Below, piece by piece: positions 41,029 through 49,610 of a DNA stretch of 64,000 bases. The notes beneath the pieces are model-generated. The model did not search any database. It was not told the origin of the DNA and saw nothing but the letters and a program-made list of their open reading frames with translations. Position 1 is the stretch's first letter; each line of letters opens with the position of its first letter. Both the position numbers and the translations under genes were made by a program. The DNA comes from Kribbella flavida DSM 17836 (lineage in GTDB: Bacteria; Actinomycetota; Actinomycetes; Propionibacteriales; Kribbellaceae): contig NC_013729.1 in assembly GCF_000024345.1 (NCBI RefSeq), positions 248,001 to 312,000 on the forward strand, read 5' to 3'.

Positions 41029-41430
41029 CTAACAAGACTCCTCGACGACCAGCAAGGACCGATGCCGATCGTCCTTGAACTCCGCCACCCGGAAGTCGGT
41101 GTGCTCGTCCAGCCCGACGCCACCCTGCAGGTAAGGCCGCACTTTCGCCAACAACCCTTCACGCTCGCCGGTCGCCACCTTCTGGACCTCGCTCAAGTAC
41201 ACGTGCACAACCCGCACCTCGGGATCATCTGCCAGATGCTGGATGCGACTCCACCGAAGCTCCCCACCCCGCATCGACCAGCACGCGCCCTGCTCATCGA
41301 CGTACTCCCCATCGGCGATCAGCGACCTGAACTCGACCGGCTGCCCCGGCACCTCCGGGTTATCCGCCTCGAGCTGCTCCACGATCTCCTCGAAGCCCGC
41401 CTGCTGCCCCGTCCTTCGCCTTCGCCCCAT
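41029..41430 (-). CDS. Unknown protein, first gene of a pair
   Basis: 133 residues, mixed alpha/beta with a basic N-terminus (GRRRRTGQQ). FEEIVEQLEADNPEVPGQPV, SMRGGELRWSRIQHLADDPE and VRVVHVYLSEVQKVATGERE give a convincing protein pattern, but no domain I can name. ATG 41430. Upstream of the gene at 40596 on the same strand. Base composition is slightly lower in GC than the surroundings, consistent with an accessory origin. Confidence 0.62.
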   Translation of the reverse strand: MGRRRRTGQQAGFEEIVEQLEADNPEVPGQPVEFRSLIADGEYVDEQGACWSMRGGELRWSRIQHLADDPEVRVVHVYLSEVQKVATGEREGLLAKVRPYLQGGVGLDEHTDFRVAEFKDDRHRSLLVVEESC

Positions 41431-41471
41431 GCGGCCATCATGCCGCTGCGACTGGACGGAACGGTACGGTT

Positions 41472-42260
41472 TTACTCAGCCGTCAGACTGCTGTGCAGAG
41501 GTTGACTGTTGCGGCGGGCCACCATCCGGGTCAGGCCGAGGGCGCGGCCGCCGTCAGCGTGAAGCATGCGAGCTTCTTCCCGTCCGGGTTCACCACCATC
41601 GAGGTCGCAGGCTTCGTTCCACTGCAACCAGTCCTGCCACCCATGAGGCAGTTGGTCAGCGACCTCGACGGTGACCAGCCCGGTCTTCTCCCAGTGCCGC
41701 CGCCACCAAGCGGCGCTGTGCCAAGCACAGAAGTCCCATTTCCAGTGGGGCTGGAGGTGTGGTGGTGGAACCGCCCCGGGTTCCGCTACGAAACCGGGTT
41801 GGACGACACCGATCCGCCCACCAGGCTTCACGAAACGCGAGCAGTAGCCGAGATAGAGGTCGTCGGTACCGAAGTAGTGGTAGGCGCCGATGCTGACGAG
41901 TGCGTCGAAGAAGTCTTCCGCGTAGGGCAGAGCGTGGGCTTCGGCGTACACCGGACGAACCTGATCCTCGACGCCGGCTTCAATCACGCGGCGGAGGTTG
42001 TCGTCGGGCTTGATCCACAGATCGGTCGCCCACACCTCGACCCCGAACTCCTTCGCGAGAAAGACCGAGCTCAAAGCCGTGCCACATCCCAGATCGAGCA
42101 CCCGCATCCCGGGCTCGAGCGACATGACGTCGGTCAGGGCCTCCGCCTGCCACACGGGGTTCGGCCCCATCGCGTTGTCGACCATCCACCGAGCCGAGTA
42201 CGCGGCGGACCGCGGGTAGCGGTCGTTCCTCAGCAGCACGTCGAGCTCGGCATCCTCCAT
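41472..42260 (-). CDS. SAM-dependent methyltransferase
   Basis: 262 residues, class I Rossmann methyltransferase. Motif I MRVLDLGCGTALSSVFLAKE (about residues 50-69), the acidic end of strand 2 (VEVWATDLW), motif post-I AEAHALPYAEDFFDALVSIG, and FVKPGGRIGVVQPGF. The N-terminal segment with RYPRSAAYSARWMVDNAMGPNP is shared with a group of actinobacterial methyltransferases of unknown substrate. ATG 42260 is chosen; a TTG at 42341 would add 27 poorly conserved residues. Divergent from the NUDIX gene. Confidence 0.85.
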   Translation of the reverse strand: MEDAELDVLLRNDRYPRSAAYSARWMVDNAMGPNPVWQAEALTDVMSLEPGMRVLDLGCGTALSSVFLAKEFGVEVWATDLWIKPDDNLRRVIEAGVEDQVRPVYAEAHALPYAEDFFDALVSIGAYHYFGTDDLYLGYCSRFVKPGGRIGVVQPGFVAEPGAVPPPHLQPHWKWDFCAWHSAAWWRRHWEKTGLVTVEVADQLPHGWQDWLQWNEACDLDGGEPGREEARMLHADGGRALGLTRMVARRNSQPLHSSLTAE

Positions 42261-42400
42261 GCCATCGAAGTGTGAGCGAGCAATCCCGACCGAAGCAAAC
42301 GATTTCAGGCTCCCGGGGACCGGCCGCGCGGTCAGGGTCAAGAGTCAGCCCGACCGCACGGATCGCCGCATCAGGGTGCGTTCGTCTCTAGTGTGTCGCC

Positions 42401-42808
42401 ATGGTCGCCCGGATTCCGATCTCAGTCGCCGTGCTGGTGCGCGACGGTCTTGTGCTCCTAGTCCATCGCCATCCATCGCGTCGGTGGTATCCCGACTGCT
42501 GGAGCTTCTCCGCCGGCGGGCATGTCGAGGTCGGAGAGTTGCCTCACCAGGCTGTCAGTCGGGAGTGCCTCGAAGAACTCGGTGTCCACGTCCACGACCC
42601 GCTCCCCATTCCTCTGACGGTCAGCGACCCTACTCTCGACATGCACGCTTTCCTCGTGACGCGCTGGGAAGGTGAACCTGTCAACGCCGCACCGGATGAG
42701 CACGACGATCTTCGCTGGTTCCGGCCCAGCGATCTCGCGGAGTTGAAGCTGGCCCACCCGGAGAGCCTGTCCAGCATCCTGAGCGCCGTCCAGCTCGCAA
42801 CCGGTTAG
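42401..42808 (+). CDS. NUDIX hydrolase
   Basis: 135 residues. A complete Nudix box GGHVEVGELPHQAVSRECLE + ELGV (G-x5-E-x7-REUxEExGU) is at about residues 37-60. The start RIPISVAVLVRDGLVLLVHR and RRWYPDCWSFSAGG are typical of MutT-like proteins acting on nucleoside di/triphosphates. ATG 42401 lies shortly after the methyltransferase's divergent start. No partner gene. Confidence 0.92.
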   Translation: MVARIPISVAVLVRDGLVLLVHRHPSRRWYPDCWSFSAGGHVEVGELPHQAVSRECLEELGVHVHDPLPIPLTVSDPTLDMHAFLVTRWEGEPVNAAPDEHDDLRWFRPSDLAELKLAHPESLSSILSAVQLATG

Positions 42809-43065
42809 CCGGTACGAACCGCCCGCTCGCCGGCAGATCCGTGCGTTCGCCGGGTTCTGCAGATGGCCGCCAGGCGGTCCCGCGGAACTACCCGCGCCAG
42901 TGGCCGATTCGGGCAGCCAAAGCGCGGTCAGCTGGACAGAACTCGCGAGGCGCGGGTGGGGGATCGCTCGGAGTCAGCGCGCGAGGTACGACTCGGCCGC
43001 GCCGGGGATTGCTGGCCGTTGCCAAGCGGGCGACGCAGGAGCGGGCGTGCGGGGCGCAGTACATG

Positions 43066-43106
43066 ACAAAGCCTCAGGTCGTCCACCTGGATGACCTGAG
43101 GCTTTG
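43066..43106 (-). terminator. Terminator after tRNA-Arg
   Basis: Perfect 14-bp stem CAAAGCCTCAGGTC (43066-43079) / GACCTGAGGCTTTG (43093-43106); the loop can pair further (TCCA/TGGA). On the minus strand it follows the tRNA directly. Confidence 0.85.
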
Positions 43107-43107
43107 C

Positions 43108-43183
43108 TGGCGCGCTCGGAGGGATTCGAACCCCCAACCTTCTGATCCGTAGTCAGATGCTCTATCCGTTGAGCTACGAGCGC
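43108..43183 (-). tRNA. tRNA-Arg (anticodon ACG)
   Basis: A 76-nt tRNA with encoded CCA end (43108-43110). Acceptor GCGCTCG/CGAGCGC, D arm GTAGCTCAACGGATAGAGC, anticodon stem TCTGA/TCAGA around CTACGGA (anticodon at 43148-43150 on the reverse strand), T arm with GGTTCGAATCC. A34 is expected to be edited to inosine, reading CGU, CGC and CGA. Confidence 0.97.
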
Positions 43184-43343
43184 AGGCAACGACGAAAACT
43201 GTACATGGAGACGGGCTCGGGGTGGTAATCGGGGGTCGGGGTGGGCTGGGGCCTCCGTCTTGTCGTTGGCTGCCGCCGGTGGGGCGGCGCGTCTTGGGGT
43301 GGAAGTGGGGTGGCGGGGGAGGCGGGGGCACTACCTTTCGGAC

Positions 43344-43898
43344 ATGGATATCGGTGAGCTGCTGGGTGGGCGGGATCTGGGGGACGTGAAGAAGGCGGTT
43401 GGGTTCGTGGTGGAGAACTCGGACGACTTCGAGAAGGTGCTGAAGCTGGTGCGGGAGTTGCCGGATGACGCGGTGGGGTTCATCGGGCGGTTGCCGGAGT
43501 TGCTGAAGACGATCGGTGGTGGGCTGGCGGAGGCTGGGGAGCAGGCGGCGAAGGCTGCGGGGGCGCTGGTCGGGGACGACGGGGAGGGTGGGGCGCGGAA
43601 GGCGCTGAGTGGGAGTGCGGACACGATGCACGCGGCGAAGGACCGGCTGAAGGATGCGGCGGGCATGCTCGCGGGGCTGGCCGGCGAGCTGGACAAGATC
43701 CCGGGGATCGGGGACGCGGCGGCCAAGCGGCTGAACGACGGGAGCGGGCAGGTCGGCGGGGTCGCGACGGAGATCGAGAGCCTGGCGGGGAACCTGCAGG
43801 ATCTGTCAGGGATCTTGGCGTCGGTCGGTGAAGCGCTGGCGGGGCTCGGGACGAAGTTGAGCGAGTCGGGTGGGACGGTCAAGACGCTGCTGGGGTGA
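43344..43898 (+). CDS. Helical soluble protein of unknown function
   Basis: 184 residues, nearly all alpha-helix, Gly/Ala/Leu/Asp-rich: ELLGGRDLGDVKKAVGFVVE, DDFEKVLKLVRELPDDAVGF, then long amphipathic helices with regularly spaced Gly (GGLAEAGEQAAKAAGALVG). The layout resembles small secreted or scaffold helical proteins; no signal peptide or membrane helix. ATG 43344 follows a short GGA-like site. It is followed by a 400-nt low-complexity gap before two membrane-protein genes. Unrecognised family. Confidence 0.65.
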   Translation: MDIGELLGGRDLGDVKKAVGFVVENSDDFEKVLKLVRELPDDAVGFIGRLPELLKTIGGGLAEAGEQAAKAAGALVGDDGEGGARKALSGSADTMHAAKDRLKDAAGMLAGLAGELDKIPGIGDAAAKRLNDGSGQVGGVATEIESLAGNLQDLSGILASVGEALAGLGTKLSESGGTVKTLLG

Positions 43899-44306
43899 GG
43901 CGGGTGGGGTGGAGCCCGTTCGGGCGCAGGCGGCGTATGGGTGAACCGGCGTACGGGACGTACGGGCACGCCGGTGGACCGGCGTACAGACGGACCGGCG
44001 GACGGGCCGGTAGGTCGGGCGTCGGGGGATGCGGCAAGGACTATCCGGTCGTTGCCGACGACGGCGTGGGCGGCGCGGTCGGTCGGGTCTGGTCGGCTCG
44101 ACGTTCGTGTGACTGGTCGATTCGAGGGGCCGCAGTGGGCGAGGGTGACGGCGTGGAGGCGGGCGAGCGTGGCAGGGTACGGGGTTCGTCGGCGGGGCGA
44201 TACGCGGGAACCGGGGTGTGGGGTGGGTGCGTCTAAGTGCGCGTGTCGGTGGCTGGGGTGTTGGTGAGTGGGCGGGCAGGACCTTCGCGTGGTTAGGGTC
44301 GGGGGT
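43899..44306. other. GC-rich gap without a supported gene
   Basis: About 400 nt with repeated CCGGCGTAC- and GTACGGG-type words (43940-44000). Open frames occur on both strands but read as Arg/Gly/Pro-rich noise. It should contain the promoter of the membrane-protein pair that follows. Confidence 0.5.
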
Positions 44307-44888
44307 GTGGCTGGTCGGGTGGTTCGGGGGACGGTGATCGCCGCGGTGGTGGCGGTTGTGGTGGGGCTCGGGATCGGGTTCGCGGCCGGGGAGCCGGTGC
44401 GTGAGGACGACATCCTGCCGGCGCGGAAGCTGCCGGCGGATCTGTGCGCTCGGCTGGGGGACATCTCGGGCTTGTTGCCGAAGGCCACTGAGCCGGTGAC
44501 GTTCGTGCAGACCGGGACGACCGAGGTGCGCTGCCGGGCGGTGGTCGACGAGAGTCAGCAGAGCACGTTCACCGCCGCGACCCTTGACGTCCGGATCACG
44601 CCGTACGCCGGGCGGGACGGGGGTGCGGGGGAGCTGCCGTTCCGGCCGGACCAGATCGCGCGCAAGGCGTTCGATCGGCAGGCGGGCAAGGTGGTGCCGG
44701 ACCGGCCGTACCCGACGAAAATCCAGCGCACCGGGCGGACCGGCGGGCAGGACTGGCTGATCGGCGTCGTCGTCCTGCGCGGCGACATCGTCGTGCACGT
44801 CGATTACGCGGCCTATCCGGTGACGGCCGAGAAGGCGGAGCAGGCGGCGTTGGTGCTGGCCGATCGCGCGATCTGGGAGACGAAGTGA
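44307..44888 (+). CDS. Single-helix membrane protein, function unknown
   Basis: 193 residues. One N-terminal membrane helix (about 9-28, TVIAAVVAVVVGLGIGFAAG) anchors an extracytoplasmic domain with a Cys pair (LCARLGDISGLLPKA, EVRCRAVVDES) that could form a disulfide, and a strand-rich end (LIGVVVLRGDIVVHVDYAAY). GTG 44307 is chosen; GTG 44289 or 44268 would lengthen the cytoplasmic tail. The stop overlaps the start of the next gene (GTGA, 44885-44888), so the two proteins are likely made together and may form a complex. Confidence 0.72.
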   Translation: MAGRVVRGTVIAAVVAVVVGLGIGFAAGEPVREDDILPARKLPADLCARLGDISGLLPKATEPVTFVQTGTTEVRCRAVVDESQQSTFTAATLDVRITPYAGRDGGAGELPFRPDQIARKAFDRQAGKVVPDRPYPTKIQRTGRTGGQDWLIGVVVLRGDIVVHVDYAAYPVTAEKAEQAALVLADRAIWETK

Positions 44889-46312
44889 ACAGCACGCCGG
44901 AGATTCCCGGGTACCGGCTCGACCAGCGGCTGCTGGCGCATCCGCTGGCGGAGATCTGGCGGGGGCGGTCGTCCACGGGAATGGAGGTCGTCGCGCTGGT
45001 GCTGAGTGAGGCCGGCGCTGGGGATCCGGTGATTCGTGAGCGGCTGGGTGCGGCGAGCCGTGGGGCGGCGTTCGGGGCGGGGCAGGACGAGACGCCGTTG
45101 TGGGCGGCGAACCTGACGGCCGGTACGCCGTACGCGATCACGCAGCTGATTCCGGGGCAGACGGGGGCCGAGCGGTTGATCGACCCGCTGGACGGGTTGC
45201 TGGGGAACGACCAGGAGTCGATCGCGGCGGTGCGCGAGCAGCTTGCGGGGTACGGCGCGGCGGCCGTGCCTGCGGTGGGGTTGTCGGAGGGCGCGGTCGG
45301 CGGGGAGAGCGGCCTGCCGCGGTACGCCGATTCGCCGGGGATCGGGCAGGGGCAGGAGTTTGCGCCGAGCGCGGACAACGGGTCGGGCGCGGCGAGCGCG
45401 ACCGGTGCGGGAAGCGCGAGCGGCGGGCCTGGCACGACCGGTGCGGGAAGCAGGGCTGGAGCAGGGAGCGCGAACGGCCCGGGGAGCGCGGCAAGCGCGG
45501 GCGGTGCAGGGATCGTGGGCGGAGGGGCGAGCGCGGGCGGCGCGGAAGGCGCCGGAGCCGGAGCCGGAGCGCAGCCCGGGCCGGGCCAAGTAGGGGCCGA
45601 CGGCAAGGACCGCCCGCGGTCGGCGAAGTGGATCTACGCCGCGGCGGTTGTCGTGGTGCTGGTCGCGTTCAGCCTGGCGTACTCCGTCGGGGCGGCGGTG
45701 GGGAGCAAGATCAAGGAGCAGGAGCCGGCTGCTGCTCCGCCGGCGGTGGTCAGTCCTGGGCCGTTGCCGTCGCCGGTGCTGCTGCCGGGCATCGTGAAGC
45801 CGCCGTCGGCGCCGTGGTCGCGGCTGCAGCGGTTCGAGGGGCTGGTGGGGTCGACCTACCAGCTCAATGCCTCGGTGGAGGTGGTGCGGGGCATCGGGTT
45901 GCCGTTCGAGTTCGGAGTGCCGGAGCCGCCGGTGCTGGAGGAGCGGACGGCGGTCGAGTCGGCTTCGACGATCTACCGCCGGGTGCTGACCGCGAAGACG
46001 CCGCAGGACAGCAGCCTCGACGTACGGATTGCGGTACGGCCGTGTGCTGATCTGCCAGGGTGCCTGGCCGCGCGGGCGGCGTTCGACAAGGAGTGGACGA
46101 CGGCGTACAAGGTGCCGGTGCCGCGGACGGCCAAGGACAACCGCACCTGGTACTCGCTGCAGGCGCCGGGCAAGCCGCACGCGGTGATGATGTCGCACGC
46201 GTTCAGCGCGCAGGGCCGGTCGTGGTTGGTCGGCGTCGCCGCGACCGCGGGCCCGGGCCGGGAGCAGTGGGCCGAGCAGGTCGTCAACGACATCTGGCGC
46301 CAGACCAGCTGA
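44885..46312 (+). CDS. Membrane protein with truncated kinase-like N-lobe
   Basis: 475 residues. Residues 1-90 resemble the N-lobe of a Hanks-type Ser/Thr kinase (PGYRLDQRLLAHPLAEIWRG; VVALVLSEA; TPYAITQLIPG) but lack the glycine loop, the catalytic Lys and the whole C-lobe. A Gly/Ala/Ser linker of about 100 residues follows, then one membrane helix (about 250-272, AAVVVVLVAFSLAYSVGAAV) and an extracytoplasmic domain (about 310-475) with two Cys (RPCADLPGCLAARAAF). GTG 44885 overlaps the upstream stop. The similarity to the kinase start is by eye. The general plan, cytoplasmic regulatory part plus outer domain, mirrors PknB-like sensors without catalysis. Confidence 0.72.
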   Translation: MNSTPEIPGYRLDQRLLAHPLAEIWRGRSSTGMEVVALVLSEAGAGDPVIRERLGAASRGAAFGAGQDETPLWAANLTAGTPYAITQLIPGQTGAERLIDPLDGLLGNDQESIAAVREQLAGYGAAAVPAVGLSEGAVGGESGLPRYADSPGIGQGQEFAPSADNGSGAASATGAGSASGGPGTTGAGSRAGAGSANGPGSAASAGGAGIVGGGASAGGAEGAGAGAGAQPGPGQVGADGKDRPRSAKWIYAAAVVVVLVAFSLAYSVGAAVGSKIKEQEPAAAPPAVVSPGPLPSPVLLPGIVKPPSAPWSRLQRFEGLVGSTYQLNASVEVVRGIGLPFEFGVPEPPVLEERTAVESASTIYRRVLTAKTPQDSSLDVRIAVRPCADLPGCLAARAAFDKEWTTAYKVPVPRTAKDNRTWYSLQAPGKPHAVMMSHAFSAQGRSWLVGVAATAGPGREQWAEQVVNDIWRQTS

Positions 46313-46319
46313 CGTGCCA

Positions 46320-46352
46320 CGCCCCGGCACGCCGTACGGCGTACCTGGGGCG
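46320..46352. terminator. Bidirectional terminator
   Basis: CGCCCC (46320-46325) pairs with GGGGCG (46347-46352) around a perfect inner palindrome ACGCCGTACGGCGT. It lies between the convergent membrane-protein operon and the nitrilase-like gene. Confidence 0.8.
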
Positions 46353-46364
46353 CGGCCTGAGCGG

Positions 46365-47357
46365 TCAGAAGCTGGTGCGGGTGGTGCTTCGGGTGTCCGC
46401 GGGCGCGGTCAGATGGTCGGCGAGGGCGCGGCGGGTGTTGCGGCGCCAGGTCCGCAGGCCGGGGCTCCGGTCCTCGGGGTTCAGCTCGACCAGCGTCACC
46501 GCCGGCCGGCCGTCGGCCGGGCACTGGGCTGTCCACGAGCCGTCCAGCCCGGTCACGCCCGACGGAACGGCCAGGCTGTGCTCGGCCGTCACCGCGAAGC
46601 TGACCCAGAAGTGGTGCGTTGCCGCGTACCCCTGGGCCTCGGCAGCTTCCGCAGGGCCGACCGGGACGCCGCCCGTCGTCGAGACGAGCAGGCAGTCGAC
46701 CTCCTGGTCCTCGTACGCGCTGAACAGTTCGTGCATGTGAACGTCCATCCCCAGGGCGCACCCGAAGGTGAACCCGTCCACCTCGAACGTCACCGGCGCC
46801 GTCCCCGCCGTGTACATCCAGGTCCGCTTGGTGGTCGACAGCGTGCGTTCGTCGTACCGGGTCGCCACCTTTCCGCGGTCGGAGATCACGTACAGGCTGT
46901 TGTGCGGGCGGTTCGGCGCGGTCAGCGGATGCACCGAGCCAAGGACCGTCCACAGCCCGAGCTCGCCCGCCAGCCGGGTGATGGCGGTCAGTTCGTCGCG
47001 CAGCACGTCCCACCGGAACCGGGTCCAGTCGGCCGGACCGACCTCGTCGGGCCCGGTGGACGACATCAGGTGCTTGTTCGGGAAGCAGGTCGCGCCTTCG
47101 GTGAAGTGCACGATCCGGGCGCCGGCCGCGTGCGCGTCCCGCATCAGCCGGCGGATCTCCTGCCCGCTCGCGCGCAGCAGCGCGGGGTCGCGCGGGTCGT
47201 CGCGGTAGGTGGTCTGCGCCACGGCCAGTCGCAAGGTCTTCGGCATCTCGTCTCCTCGGAGAGTCGGACGGAAGTGCCGGAGGGCGGTCGTGTAGGACTC
47301 GCCGGTCTTGGCGGCGCGCGCCCGGACCTGGCGTTTGAGACTCCTGTTGGCTGTCAT
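46365..47357 (-). CDS. Nitrilase-superfamily protein lacking the catalytic Cys
   Basis: 330 residues. A basic helical N-terminus (SLKRQVRARAAKTGESYTTA) is followed by a carbon-nitrogen hydrolase fold: RLAVAQTTYRDDPRDP and the conserved Glu in FTEGATCF. At the position of the catalytic Cys (usual pattern G-x-x-x-C-Y-D-x-x-F-P-E) the sequence is FGCALGMDVHMHELF, i.e. Gly. The usual catalytic Lys (Y-x-K-x-x-L) reads YDERTL, i.e. Glu. Two of three triad residues are thus absent, which suggests a non-hydrolytic member or a divergent mechanism. ATG 47357 has GGAAGG upstream. Monocistronic, convergent with the kinase-like membrane protein operon. Confidence 0.82.
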   Translation of the reverse strand: MTANRSLKRQVRARAAKTGESYTTALRHFRPTLRGDEMPKTLRLAVAQTTYRDDPRDPALLRASGQEIRRLMRDAHAAGARIVHFTEGATCFPNKHLMSSTGPDEVGPADWTRFRWDVLRDELTAITRLAGELGLWTVLGSVHPLTAPNRPHNSLYVISDRGKVATRYDERTLSTTKRTWMYTAGTAPVTFEVDGFTFGCALGMDVHMHELFSAYEDQEVDCLLVSTTGGVPVGPAEAAEAQGYAATHHFWVSFAVTAEHSLAVPSGVTGLDGSWTAQCPADGRPAVTLVELNPEDRSPGLRTWRRNTRRALADHLTAPADTRSTTRTSF

Positions 47358-47648
47358 CCGGCCTTCCAGCCTCGAACGGCATCCCCCAGCGACCTCGTCC
47401 GAGACGGTCGGACCTCGACAGCGACCTGAGACTGAGTCCCTTTGCCTCCAGGGTGGACCGTGCTGGGGACGGTCGACGGAGGTTCGGCGTAGGCCACGCG
47501 CGGACCATCGTCGCCCGGACGACGGCCGGCCGTCAATCTCCGGCACGCCGGCCGCTCGCAGTACGGTGGCGACACGCCAGGGCCCGGCATAGACCGGGCG
47601 GTGGCCGGGTTGTCAGTGGATGAACGAGCCACAACGGAGGAGCAGAGG

Positions 47649-48653
47649 GTGAGCATTCGGATCGGCTACAAGGCGTCGGCGGAGCAGTTCGGGCCGCGGG
47701 ACCTGGTGGAGTACGCGGTGCGGGCGGAGGAGCTCGGGCTGGACAGCGTCACCGTCTCGGACCACTTCCTGCCCTGGCGGCACGAGGGCGGGCACGCGCC
47801 GTTCGCGCTGGCCTGGATGGCGGCCGTCGGCGAGCGGACGAACCGGGTGCTGATCGGTACGTCGGTGCTGACGCCGACGTTCCGCTACAACCCGGCCGTG
47901 ATCGCGCAGGCGTTCGCCACGATGGGCCTGCTGTACCCGGGCCGGATCATGCTCGGCGTCGGCACCGGCGAGGCGCTGAACGAGATCGCCGTGTCCGGCC
48001 GCGAGTGGCCCGAGTTCAAGGAGCGTTTCGCCCGGTTGCGGGAGGCCGTCGACCTGATCCGCGACCTGTGGACCAAGGAGGGTGTCAGCTCCGACGGCCC
48101 GTTCTACCCGACCGTCGACGCCTCGATCTACGACCGGCCGGAGACGCCGGTCAAGGTGTACGTCGCGGCGGGCGGCCCGCTGGTCGCGAAGTACGCCGGC
48201 CGCGCCGGTGACGGCTTCATCGCGACGTCCGGCAAGGGCATGGAGCTGTACACCGAGAAGCTGCTCCCGGCCGTCAAGGAGGGCGCCGAGAAGGCCGGCA
48301 AGACCTTCGAGGACGTCGACCGGATGCTCGAGGTCAAGGTCTCCTACGACCGGGACCCGGAGGCGGCACTGGAGAACACCCGGTTCTGGGCGCCGCTGTC
48401 GCTCACCCCGGAGCAGAAGCACAGCGTGGACAGCGCGACCGAGATGGAGCGGCTGGCCGACGAGCTGCCGATCGAGCAGGTCGCCAAGCGCTGGATCGTC
48501 GCCTCGGACCCCGAGCAGGCCGTCAAGCAGTTCCGTCCGTACCTGGAGGCCGGCTTCAACCACTTCGTCGTGCACGGGCCGGGCCATGACCAGGAGCGGT
48601 TCCTGACCCAGTTCACCGAGGACGTCGTACCGCTGCTGCGCAAGCTCGGCTGA
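47649..48653 (+). CDS. fgd: F420-dependent glucose-6-phosphate dehydrogenase
   Basis: 334 residues, the length of mycobacterial Fgd1. The family sequence is plain: [80 protein letters not shown], and the C-terminal [16 protein letters not shown]. It oxidises glucose-6-phosphate to 6-phosphogluconolactone and reduces coenzyme F420, supplying F420H2 for oxidoreductases such as the one at 34932. GTG 47649 has GGAGGAG upstream; earlier in-frame ATG codons give unrelated sequence. Apparently monocistronic, though the DUF72 gene follows by 37 nt. Confidence 0.93.
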   Translation: MSIRIGYKASAEQFGPRDLVEYAVRAEELGLDSVTVSDHFLPWRHEGGHAPFALAWMAAVGERTNRVLIGTSVLTPTFRYNPAVIAQAFATMGLLYPGRIMLGVGTGEALNEIAVSGREWPEFKERFARLREAVDLIRDLWTKEGVSSDGPFYPTVDASIYDRPETPVKVYVAAGGPLVAKYAGRAGDGFIATSGKGMELYTEKLLPAVKEGAEKAGKTFEDVDRMLEVKVSYDRDPEAALENTRFWAPLSLTPEQKHSVDSATEMERLADELPIEQVAKRWIVASDPEQAVKQFRPYLEAGFNHFVVHGPGHDQERFLTQFTEDVVPLLRKLG

Positions 48654-48690
48654 GCCGGGCCCCGTTTGACGGGTGGGGACCGGCGGGGAC

Positions 48691-49578
48691 ATGGAGCGCT
48701 GGACGGACGGGCCGTACCGGATCGGGATCTCCGGCTGGCGGTACGCGCCGTGGCGAAAGGCCTTCTATCCCGACGGGCTGCCGCAGCGGGCAGAGCTCGA
48801 GTACGCCGCGCGCAGGCTGAACTCGATCGAGCTGAACGGTTCGTTCTACTCGCTGCAGCGGCCGGCGTCGTACCAGCGCTGGTGCGACCAGACGCCGGCC
48901 GGGTTCGTCTTCGCGGTCAAGGGGCCGCGGTTCGTCACGCACATGAAGAAGCTGGCCGAGGTGGACGCCCCGCTGGCGAACTTCTTCGCCTCCGGGGTGC
49001 TGGCGCTCGGCGACAAGCTGGGCCCGGTGCTGTGGCAGCTGCCGCCGAACCTGGGCTACGACGAGGACCGGTTGGCCGCGTTTTTCCAGCTGTTGCCCAG
49101 GACAACTGGTGAAGCGGCCGAGCTGGCGAAGCGGCACGACGAGCGGATGGAGGGTCGCGCGCTGCTCGAGTGCGCGGTCGACGTCCCGATCCGGCATGCG
49201 CTGGAGGTTCGGCACGCGTCGTACGAGCGGAGCGAGTTCGTCGAGCTGCTGCGTGCGCACGACGTCGCGCTGGTGTGTGCCGACACCGCGGGCAAGTGGC
49301 CGATGCTGGACGACGTGACGTCCGACTTCGTCTACGTCCGGCTGCACGGGGCCGAGGAGCTGTACGTCAGCGGGTACGACGACGACGCGCTGGACCGCTG
49401 GGCGCGCCGGATCAAGACCTGGCACAGCGGCCGGACGCCGACCGACGGGCAGCGGGTCGGATCCCCCGCACCGCGTCAGCGACGGAACGTGTACGTGTAC
49501 TTCGACAACGACGTGAAGGTGCGGGCCCCGTTCGACGCCGAGGGCCTGGCCCGGCGCCTCGGCGTCGAACTCGGTTGA
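48691..49578 (+). CDS. DUF72 domain protein
   Basis: 295 residues, a TIM-barrel-like DUF72 protein (YecE family): YRIGISGWRYAPWRKAFYP, AARRLNSIELNGSFYSLQRP, FAVKGPRFVTHMKKLAEV, GPVLWQLPPNLGYDEDRL, and the C-terminal NVYVYFDNDVKVRAPFDAEG. The active-site-like acidic and aromatic residues are conserved in the family, but the function is unknown. ATG 48691 is preceded by GGGG. On the same strand 37 nt after fgd and 32 nt before the acetyltransferase gene, so possibly co-transcribed. Confidence 0.9.
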   Translation: MERWTDGPYRIGISGWRYAPWRKAFYPDGLPQRAELEYAARRLNSIELNGSFYSLQRPASYQRWCDQTPAGFVFAVKGPRFVTHMKKLAEVDAPLANFFASGVLALGDKLGPVLWQLPPNLGYDEDRLAAFFQLLPRTTGEAAELAKRHDERMEGRALLECAVDVPIRHALEVRHASYERSEFVELLRAHDVALVCADTAGKWPMLDDVTSDFVYVRLHGAEELYVSGYDDDALDRWARRIKTWHSGRTPTDGQRVGSPAPRQRRNVYVYFDNDVKVRAPFDAEGLARRLGVELG

Positions 49579-49610
49579 GCCCGGGTCCGGCGACCGCGAC
49601 AATCGCCGGG

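Noticed and set aside
42841-43152. 103-codon open frame running into the tRNA-Arg gene
   Set aside because: Its end reads the complement of the tRNA (RARRDSNPQPSDP, a classic artefact of translated tRNA antisense), so it is not a protein.
43331-44798. Long open frames on the minus strand
   Set aside because: Opposite the helical and membrane proteins; Pro/Arg/Ser/His-rich, no ribosome site, and they overlap each other in different frames.
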